This document shows, piece by piece, positions 43,267 to 49,020 of a stretch of DNA of 49,020 nt. The notes beneath the pieces were generated by a model. It was given only the letters and a program-made list of their open reading frames with translations. It had not been told where the DNA came from and did no database searches. This stretch comes from an uncultured Pelagibacteraceae bacterium (lineage in GTDB: Bacteria > Pseudomonadota > Alphaproteobacteria > Pelagibacterales > Pelagibacteraceae), in assembly GCA_905612535.1 (NCBI GenBank), contig CAJQSJ010000050.1, positions 1-49,020 of the forward strand, read 5' to 3'. The translations under genes were made by a program, and so were the position numbers. How positions within the stretch are numbered: position 1 is the stretch's first letter; every line of letters starts with the position of its first letter.

Positions 43267-43716
43267 ATGCTTAAAATCAGATTGTCACTAGGTGGTGCAA
43301 AAAAAAGACCAGTTTATAAAATTGTTGTTGCTGACAGTAGATTTCCAAGAGATGGTAGATTTATTGAAAAAGTAGGTTTCTTTAATCCATTGTTACCTAA
43401 GGATAAAAAGGAAAGAGTTAGCTTGGAAGCAGAAAGAATAAAGCATTGGATATCAAAAGGAGCTAAACCAACGCTCAGAGTTTCTAGAATATTAGGTGAA
43501 GCAGAATTATTTCCAATGCCTCCAAAAGGAAATAATCCATTAAAAGCAATACCAAAAAAAGATAGAAAAAAAGAAGGTGAGGATAAAAAAGAAGCAGCTC
43601 CAAAGGAAGAACCTAAAAAAGAAGCAGCTCCAAAGGAAGAACCTAAAAAAGCAGCAGCTCCAAAGGAAGAACCTAAAAAAGCAGCAGCTCCAAAGGAAGA
43701 AGAAAAAAAGAAATAA
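43267..43716 (+). CDS. rpsP: 30S ribosomal protein S16 with a repetitive C-terminal tail
   Basis: A 149-residue protein. The first ~85 residues are ordinary S16 ([29 protein letters not shown] and GFFNPLL). The C-terminal ~60 residues are Lys/Glu/Ala/Pro-rich and contain four 10-residue units ([10 protein letters not shown]-type) encoded by 30-bp tandem repeats. Standard S16 is about 80-90 residues, so this tail is an addition. In the usual rpsP-rimM-trmD-rplS operon, rimM is absent here. Confidence 0.95.
   Translation: MLKIRLSLGGAKKRPVYKIVVADSRFPRDGRFIEKVGFFNPLLPKDKKERVSLEAERIKHWISKGAKPTLRVSRILGEAELFPMPPKGNNPLKAIPKKDRKKEGEDKKEAAPKEEPKKEAAPKEEPKKAAAPKEEPKKAAAPKEEEKKK
43591..43710 (+). repeat. 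Four 30-bp tandem repeats in the S16 tail
   Basis: Units start at 43591, 43621, 43651 and 43681. The first two are identical and the third differs by one base pair at its start; the fourth diverges after its first 21 bases (CCTAAAAAA is replaced by an AAA/GAA run). In-frame, each codes for A-A-P-K-E-E-P-K-K plus Glu or Ala. Such arrays expand and shrink by replication slippage, so copy number should vary between relatives. Confidence 0.95.
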
Positions 43717-43718
43717 AA

Positions 43719-44408
43719 ATGTGGAAGGCAAAAGTATTTACTTTATATCCCGAAATATTTCCAGGACCACTTGGTGTTGGTCTATATAAAAAAGCACTAG
43801 ATAAAAAAATTTGGGCGCTCGAAGTAGTAAATATTAGAAATTTTGCCAAAGATAAACACAAAACAGTAGATGATGCTCCTTTTGGAGGTGGAAGCGGAAT
43901 GGTTTTAAGAGCTGATGTTTTAGCTGACGCTTTAGATCAAAACGTTCTAGATAATAATGAGTATAAGATTTGTTTATCACCCAAAGGAAAAAAATTTGAT
44001 TTTAATTTTTCAAAAAAATTTTTAGAAAAAAATATAAATATTATTTGTGGTCATTTTGAAGGTATTGATCAAAGAATTCTTGAAACCAGGAATATAGAAG
44101 AAATTAGTTTAGGTGACTTTGTTTTATCAGGAGGAGAAATCGCTGCAATGGCAATGATCAATTCAGTTGTTAGATTAATACCGGGTGTTATGGGCAACGA
44201 AAATTCATTAGATGAAGAAACTTTTGAAAACAATCTATTAGAGTACCCTCAATATACAAAACCTCAAAAATGGGAAGAAAAAAACGTTCCAGCAGTGTTA
44301 ATATCGGGAGATCACCAGAAAATTAAAGACTGGCGTTTAATGCAATCAGAGGATATAACACGACGCCGACGTCCAGATTTATGGAAAAAATATAAAGAAA
44401 AAAAATGA
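43719..44408 (+). CDS. trmD: tRNA (guanine-37-N1)-methyltransferase
   Basis: A 229-residue SPOUT-family enzyme that methylates G37 in tRNAs reading CNN codons. [24 protein letters not shown] (SAM-binding), [21 protein letters not shown] and the C-terminal helix [11 protein letters not shown] are family marks. It starts two bases after rpsP and overlaps rplS by ATGA. It begins at the expected ATG; no rimM lies upstream. Confidence 0.96.
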   Translation: MWKAKVFTLYPEIFPGPLGVGLYKKALDKKIWALEVVNIRNFAKDKHKTVDDAPFGGGSGMVLRADVLADALDQNVLDNNEYKICLSPKGKKFDFNFSKKFLEKNINIICGHFEGIDQRILETRNIEEISLGDFVLSGGEIAAMAMINSVVRLIPGVMGNENSLDEETFENNLLEYPQYTKPQKWEEKNVPAVLISGDHQKIKDWRLMQSEDITRRRRPDLWKKYKEKK

Positions 44409-44932
44409 AAAACATAGAAGACATAAACAGAGAAAGTGTCAAAAATATTTTATCTCAAAAGAAAGTTCCAAAGTTTTTTTCAGGAGACACAGTTAAAATT
44501 GGAGTAAAAATCTCTGAAGGAAAAAGAGAAAGAATCCAATACTTTGAAGGCGTTTGTATTGCAAAAAAGAATAGAGATATAAACTCATCATTTACAGTAA
44601 GAAAAATTTCATTTGGTGAAGGTGTAGAAAGAACATTTGCACTTTACAGTCCAATAATTGATTCAATTAAAATTGTTAGATCTGGAAAAGTTAGAAGAGC
44701 AAAACTTTACTATTTAAGAGACAGAAAAGGTAAGTCTGCTAGAATTGCTGAAAAAACTAAAAAAAGAATTAGTGTAGATGTTGGCGAACAATTAAAAGAA
44801 ACAAAATTGGTTAATAAAAGTGAAACTCCAAATGATAAAATAAAAGCAGGCTCTAAAGAAGAAAAGACCACACAAGCCACTACTGCAAAAGTAGAACTAA
44901 AAAAAGAAGAATTAAAAAAAAAGAAAAAATAA
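44405..44932 (+). CDS. rplS: 50S ribosomal protein L19 with a charged C-terminal tail
   Basis: A 175-residue protein. L19 proper (about 115 residues) contains [46 protein letters not shown] and [13 protein letters not shown]-type residues at the 30S-50S bridge. The last ~55 residues are Lys/Glu/Thr-rich ([24 protein letters not shown]), an extension paralleling that on S16. It overlaps trmD by four bases. Confidence 0.95.
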   Translation: MKNIEDINRESVKNILSQKKVPKFFSGDTVKIGVKISEGKRERIQYFEGVCIAKKNRDINSSFTVRKISFGEGVERTFALYSPIIDSIKIVRSGKVRRAKLYYLRDRKGKSARIAEKTKKRISVDVGEQLKETKLVNKSETPNDKIKAGSKEEKTTQATTAKVELKKEELKKKKK

Positions 44933-44944
44933 TTTTTTTCTACA

Positions 44945-46348
44945 ATGCCCCAAACACTATACGACAAAATTTGGAACGAACATATAGTTCATCAACAAGA
45001 TGATGGAACTGCTTTATTATATGTTGATAGACATCTTGTGCATGAAGTAACAAGCCCACAAGCGTTTGAAGGTTTGAGATTATTAAAAAGGAAAGTAAGG
45101 AAACCTGATTTAACTTTAGCGGTAGCGGATCATAATGTTCCAACCACGAACCGCGCCGAGGGCATTGATGATGAGGAGTCAAGAATCCAAGTAGAAACAC
45201 TTGAAAATAATTGTAAGGAATTCGGTATAAAAATATTTGGTATGACAGATAAAAGACAGGGAATTGTTCACATCATTGGTCCAGAACAAGGATTTACTCA
45301 ACCTGGCACAGTAATAGTTTGTGGAGACAGTCATACGGCAACGCACGGTGCTTTTGGCTCTTTAGCTTTTGGAATAGGAACTTCAGAAGTTGAACATGTA
45401 TTAGCAACACAAACTTTAATTCAAAAAAAAGCAAAAAATTTTCGAATAAATGTAACTGGTAATTTATTAATTGGTGTCACTGCAAAGGATATAATATTAC
45501 AAACTATAGGAAAAATAGGAACAGCAGGTGGTACGGGTACGGTTATTGAATACTCAGGATCGGTTATAGAAAGTTTAAACATTGAGCAACGTATGACAAT
45601 CTGCAATATGTCAATCGAGGCCGGTGCTAGAGCTGGATTAATAGCTCCTGATGAAAAAACTTTTGAATACTTAAAAGATAAACCCATGTCTCCCAAAGGA
45701 ACAAATTGGGATAATGCTTTAACGTATTGGTCAAAACTTAAATCCGACCCAGGTTCAAAGTTTGACAAAGAAATAGAAATAATAGGAAAAGATATAAATC
45801 CAATGGTAACGTGGGGAACCTCCCCGCAAGATGTCGTGCCAATAACGGGTATCATTCCTGACCCTGAAAAAGAAACTAATCTAGATAGAAAAAATTCTAT
45901 GAATAGATCTTTAAATTATATGGGACTAAAAGCTAACACAAAAGTAACCGATATTAAAATAGATAGAATTTTTATAGGGAGTTGCACGAATGGAAGAATA
46001 AGTGATTTAAGAGATGCAGCAAAAATAATAAAAGGAAAAAAAATTGCTGGCCATATTAATGCTATGGTTGTGCCAGGTTCAGGTCTTGTAAAAGAACAAG
46101 CAGAATCAGAGGGAATAGATAAAGTATTTATAAAAGCGGGGTTTGAATGGAGAGAGCCGGGCTGTTCAATGTGTTTAGCTATGAATGCAGATAAACTTAA
46201 TCCAAAAGAGAGATGTGCCTCAACGTCGAATAGAAATTTTGAAGGCCGACAAGGTAGAGGAGGCAGAACACATCTAGTGAGTCCAGCTATGGCAGCAGCA
46301 GCGGCAATTGCTGGACATTTAACGGATGTAAGGAAATTTAAGAATTAA
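44945..46348 (+). CDS. leuC: 3-isopropylmalate dehydratase large subunit
   Basis: A 467-residue aconitase-family enzyme of leucine synthesis; with LeuD it isomerises isopropylmalate. [25 protein letters not shown] (first Fe-S Cys) and [10 protein letters not shown] (the other two Cys) bind the 4Fe-4S cluster. Length fits. It is followed by leuD after 1 bp and leuB after 1 bp, a compact leuCDB operon; leuA is not adjacent. Confidence 0.97.
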   Translation: MPQTLYDKIWNEHIVHQQDDGTALLYVDRHLVHEVTSPQAFEGLRLLKRKVRKPDLTLAVADHNVPTTNRAEGIDDEESRIQVETLENNCKEFGIKIFGMTDKRQGIVHIIGPEQGFTQPGTVIVCGDSHTATHGAFGSLAFGIGTSEVEHVLATQTLIQKKAKNFRINVTGNLLIGVTAKDIILQTIGKIGTAGGTGTVIEYSGSVIESLNIEQRMTICNMSIEAGARAGLIAPDEKTFEYLKDKPMSPKGTNWDNALTYWSKLKSDPGSKFDKEIEIIGKDINPMVTWGTSPQDVVPITGIIPDPEKETNLDRKNSMNRSLNYMGLKANTKVTDIKIDRIFIGSCTNGRISDLRDAAKIIKGKKIAGHINAMVVPGSGLVKEQAESEGIDKVFIKAGFEWREPGCSMCLAMNADKLNPKERCASTSNRNFEGRQGRGGRTHLVSPAMAAAAAIAGHLTDVRKFKN

Positions 46349-46349
46349 C

Positions 46350-46949
46350 ATGGAAAAATTTAATATTTTAAAAGGGATTCCGGCAAACTTACCAATGATA
46401 AATATTGATACTGACATGATTATTCCCAAGCAGTTTTTAAAAACAATTAAAAGAACGGGACTTGGTAAAAGTTTGTTTTTTGAAATGCGTTATGATGAAG
46501 ATGGTAAAGATATTAAAGAATTTTTATTAAATCAAAAACCTTATAAAAATTCATCAATTTTACTTACTGGAAAAAACTTTGGTTGCGGTTCATCTAGGGA
46601 GCATGCTCCTTGGGCATTATTAGATTTTGGAATTAAATGTATAATAAGTGCAAGTTTTGCAGATATTTTCTATAATAATTGTTTTAAAAATGGAATATTA
46701 CCAATAGTTTTAGATAAAAAAAAAATTGAAGAGTTAATTCAGTACTCAGAAAGAAAAGAAAATATTGAAATAAATCTTGAACAACAACAAATTTTATTTG
46801 GAAATAAGGAGATTAAATTTGAAATTGACCCATTTAAAAAAGATTGTTTAATAAATGGATTAGATGATATTGCGATGTCATTAGAAAAATCTGAAAAAAT
46901 AACTTCTTATGAAAATAAATTAAAAAAAAATAAATCTTGGATGTTTTAA
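46350..46949 (+). CDS. leuD: 3-isopropylmalate dehydratase small subunit
   Basis: A 199-residue swivelling-domain partner of Leu[17 protein letters not shown] near the start and the substrate-binding [17 protein letters not shown] at about residue 75 are diagnostic, followed by [15 protein letters not shown]. It has no cluster of its own. It lies between leuC and leuB, each one base away. Confidence 0.97.
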   Translation: MEKFNILKGIPANLPMINIDTDMIIPKQFLKTIKRTGLGKSLFFEMRYDEDGKDIKEFLLNQKPYKNSSILLTGKNFGCGSSREHAPWALLDFGIKCIISASFADIFYNNCFKNGILPIVLDKKKIEELIQYSERKENIEINLEQQQILFGNKEIKFEIDPFKKDCLINGLDDIAMSLEKSEKITSYENKLKKNKSWMF

Positions 46950-46950
46950 A

Positions 46951-48057
46951 ATGATTAAAATGAAAAGTAGAAAAATTTTGTTATTACCAGGAGATGGAAT
47001 AGGGCCAGAGGTAGTAACAGAAGTAAAAAAAACTATTGAATGGTTTAATAAAAAAAAATCTTTAGATTTTAAAATTGAACAAGGTTTAGTGGGTGGAGCA
47101 TCTTATGAAAAACATAAAAACCCAATCACAGATGAAGTTTTTTACAAAGCCTTAGAGTCGGAGGCCGTAATTCTAGGAGCAGTAGGAGGTCCACAATGGG
47201 ATAATTTGGAATTTTCAAAAAGACCAGAAAGAGCTCTTTTAAAGTTAAGAAAAGAACTTAAGTTGTTTGCTAATCTTAGACCAGCAATTTGCTTTAAACA
47301 ACTAGTTGCAGCTTCAAGCTTAAAACCTGAAATCGTTTCCGGTTTAGATATAATGATTGTAAGAGAACTTACCGGCGGTATATATTTTGGAGAACCAAGA
47401 GGAATTAAGCCAATAGAAAACGGAGAAAGAAGAGCTATAAATACCCATACTTATACAAGTGGTGAAATTATCAGAGTAGCAAAAGTGGCCTTTGAGCTAG
47501 CTCAAAAAAGAAATAAAAAAGTCACTTCTTGTGAAAAATCTAATGTAATGGAATCAGGAATTCTTTGGAGAGAGGAAGTGCAAAAAGTAAGAGATGAAGA
47601 GTATACCGATATTAATTTAAAACATATGCTTGCAGATAATTGTGCGATGCAATTATTACGAGACCCAAAACAATTCGATGTAATCGTAACTGATAATTTG
47701 TTTGGAGATATATTGTCAGATGAAGCAGCAATGTTAACAGGATCTCTAGGCCTTCTTCCCTCGGCATCTTTGGGAGCAAAAGATAAAAATGGAAAAATGA
47801 GAGCAATGTATGAACCAATACATGGTTCCGCGCCCGATATTGCGGGAACAGAAAAGGCCAATCCAATAGCCGCTATACTTAGTTTTTCTATGGCGCTTAG
47901 ATATTCTTTAAATTTAGATCAAGAGGCAGATAATTTAGAGCAAGCGGTTCAAAAAGTGCTTAATGATGGTTTAAGAACTAAAGATATTTTATCAAAAGGC
48001 ACAAAAGAAGTGAGCACCTCGCAAATGGGAGATGCAATAATTTCAAAACTTAAATAG
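46951..48057 (+). CDS. leuB: 3-isopropylmalate dehydrogenase
   Basis: A 368-residue NAD-dependent beta-decarboxylating dehydrogenase. [15 protein letters not shown] at the N-terminus, [16 protein letters not shown] (substrate Arg/Glu), [43 protein letters not shown] and [12 protein letters not shown] are all present. It makes 2-oxoisocaproate. ATG 46951 is used; ATG 46960 is a close alternative. Confidence 0.97.
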   Translation: MIKMKSRKILLLPGDGIGPEVVTEVKKTIEWFNKKKSLDFKIEQGLVGGASYEKHKNPITDEVFYKALESEAVILGAVGGPQWDNLEFSKRPERALLKLRKELKLFANLRPAICFKQLVAASSLKPEIVSGLDIMIVRELTGGIYFGEPRGIKPIENGERRAINTHTYTSGEIIRVAKVAFELAQKRNKKVTSCEKSNVMESGILWREEVQKVRDEEYTDINLKHMLADNCAMQLLRDPKQFDVIVTDNLFGDILSDEAAMLTGSLGLLPSASLGAKDKNGKMRAMYEPIHGSAPDIAGTEKANPIAAILSFSMALRYSLNLDQEADNLEQAVQKVLNDGLRTKDILSKGTKEVSTSQMGDAIISKLK

Positions 48058-48068
48058 TATCTATCCCA

Positions 48069-49020
48069 ATGAATATAAAAAATGTAGTAGTCATTGGATC
48101 GGGAACTATGGGAAGCGGTATAGCTGCACAACTATGTAATGCTGATGTTCCAGTAACATTATTAGATTTAAAAACAGAAATTTCAGAAAAAGCTAAAAAA
48201 AAAATATTTGAATCACGCCCACCACTATTAATCGACAAAAGTAAGATTGATAACATCAGAGTAGGAAATATAGAAGATAATTTTGATTTAGTCGGTAAAG
48301 CTGACTGGATAGTTGAATCTGTAGTTGAACGAATAGATATAAAACATAATCTTTACGAAAAAATATTAAAAGCGCGAAAAGCAAATTCAATAATTTCGTC
48401 TAATACTTCAACAATTCCTTTAAAAGTCTTGTCTGAAAAAATGCTAGATAGAGATAAAAAAGATTTTTGCATTACACATTTTTTCAATCCCGTCAGATAT
48501 ATGGGTTTATTAGAAATAGTTAGTGAGGATATTAATGATATTAATAAAATAAATTTTTTAAAAATTTTTTGTGAAGAAAATTTAGGAAAAGGAGTCATAA
48601 TTTGCAAAGATACCCCGGGATTTTTAGGTAATAGAGTTGGTGTTTACGCCATGCAAGTAGCAATGACTGAAGCTATCAAGATGGATCTAAGTATAGAAGA
48701 AGCAGATGCAATTTTTGGAAGACCGATGGGAGTTCCCAAAACAGGAGTTTTTGGTCTATATGATTTAATTGGTATAGATTTAATGGCAGATGTTTTAAAA
48801 AGTTTTATTAAGGAATTGCCAATATCAGATGTATTTCATGAAGTGGCAAAAGAAATTTCATTAGTAAAAAATTTGATTGAAACTGGGTATACAGGGAGAA
48901 AAGGTAAAGGTGGCTTTTACCGCATGAATAAAGAAGATGGTAAAAAAATTTTAGAAGCAATAAATTTAAAGAATAGTAAATACTTACCATCCAAAAAAAT
49001 TGATCTTAATATTAATGAAA
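48069..49020 (+). CDS. 3-hydroxyacyl-CoA dehydrogenase, N-terminal part (truncated by the window)
   Basis: An open frame from ATG 48069 with no stop to the window edge (317 codons). The NAD-binding domain has VVVIGSGTMGSGIAAQLC, then DWIVESVVERIDIK, SSNTSTIPL (catalytic Ser region), THFFNPVRYMGLLEIV (catalytic His) and DTPGFLGNRVG. The C-terminal helical domain has GVPKTGVFGLYDLIGID and GRKGKGGFYR. It oxidises 3-hydroxyacyl-CoA in fatty-acid beta-oxidation. A fused hydratase domain may follow beyond the edge. It starts 11 bases after leuB. Confidence 0.95.
   Translation, partial: MNIKNVVVIGSGTMGSGIAAQLCNADVPVTLLDLKTEISEKAKKKIFESRPPLLIDKSKIDNIRVGNIEDNFDLVGKADWIVESVVERIDIKHNLYEKILKARKANSIISSNTSTIPLKVLSEKMLDRDKKDFCITHFFNPVRYMGLLEIVSEDINDINKINFLKIFCEENLGKGVIICKDTPGFLGNRVGVYAMQVAMTEAIKMDLSIEEADAIFGRPMGVPKTGVFGLYDLIGIDLMADVLKSFIKELPISDVFHEVAKEISLVKNLIETGYTGRKGKGGFYRMNKEDGKKILEAINLKNSKYLPSKKIDLNINE

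Noticed and set aside
43591-43710. CRISPR-like array
   Set aside because: The 30-bp units are directly joined with no spacers and encode an in-frame protein tail of S16.
43540-43731. Phe/Cys-rich reading frame on the minus strand over rpsP
   Set aside because: It is the mirror of the S16 tandem repeats; low complexity, no RBS, no independent support.

Overview
This window is very AT-rich, tightly packed DNA from an alphaproteobacterium, most likely a member of the Pelagibacterales (SAR11). The evidence is the many 1-10 nt gaps and 4-nt start/stop overlaps, the small genes, several alphaproteobacterial markers (DUF2794, an IalB-like protein, a heparinase-like gene touching purH, an EVE protein near tsaD) and a glcDEF glycolate oxidase cluster. 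No phage, transposase, integrase, CRISPR array or rRNA operon is visible.

Layout. 1-1486: end of a MATE transporter, tRNA-Lys(CUU), a possible 26-residue peptide gene with a strong ribosome binding site, and a pterin carbinolamine dehydratase. 1483-7369: purH, a heparinase II/III-like protein and rpe in one minus-strand unit, then a terminator and a large sodium:solute symporter. 7575-11126: two small membrane/TPR genes, a 71-residue membrane protein, acetyl-CoA synthetase with an unusual basic N-terminus, and an EVE protein. 11127-13265: an apparently inserted segment with a signal-peptide gene fragment, a B12-type radical SAM gene and a collapsed second copy of the EVE gene. 13266-18266: tsaD diverging from hemC-hemD-mscS-yggT-folD. 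18267-19013: an accessory patch of tiny membrane proteins and a split reading frame. 19021-25631: GNAT, argG, IalB-like, aldo/keto reductase, Bax-inhibitor-1 protein, DUF2794, yciB, hspQ and a PagL-like outer-membrane protein.

25652-37822 is a two-carbon/hydroxy-acid module: an FMN hydroxyacid oxidase, an aminotransferase, glcD-glcE-glcF, a glyoxylate/hydroxypyruvate reductase, a complete TRAP transporter (a terminator-like hairpin separates the binding protein from the permeases), an amidase and a small membrane protein. A plausible reading is uptake of small organic acids, oxidation of glycolate to glyoxylate, then amination toward glycine or reduction.

37832-49020: a zinc-ribbon protein, an alpha/beta hydrolase, a secreted protein, ftsY and dapF. 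These diverge from ffh-rpsP-trmD-rplS, then leuC-leuD-leuB and the first 317 codons of a 3-hydroxyacyl-CoA dehydrogenase cut by the window edge. The dapF-ffh gap holds three consecutive hairpins, one with a GAAA tetraloop, forming a candidate structured leader RNA of the SRP gene. That leader, the EVE/radical-SAM rearrangement and the peptide gene beside tRNA-Lys are the items most worth following up.
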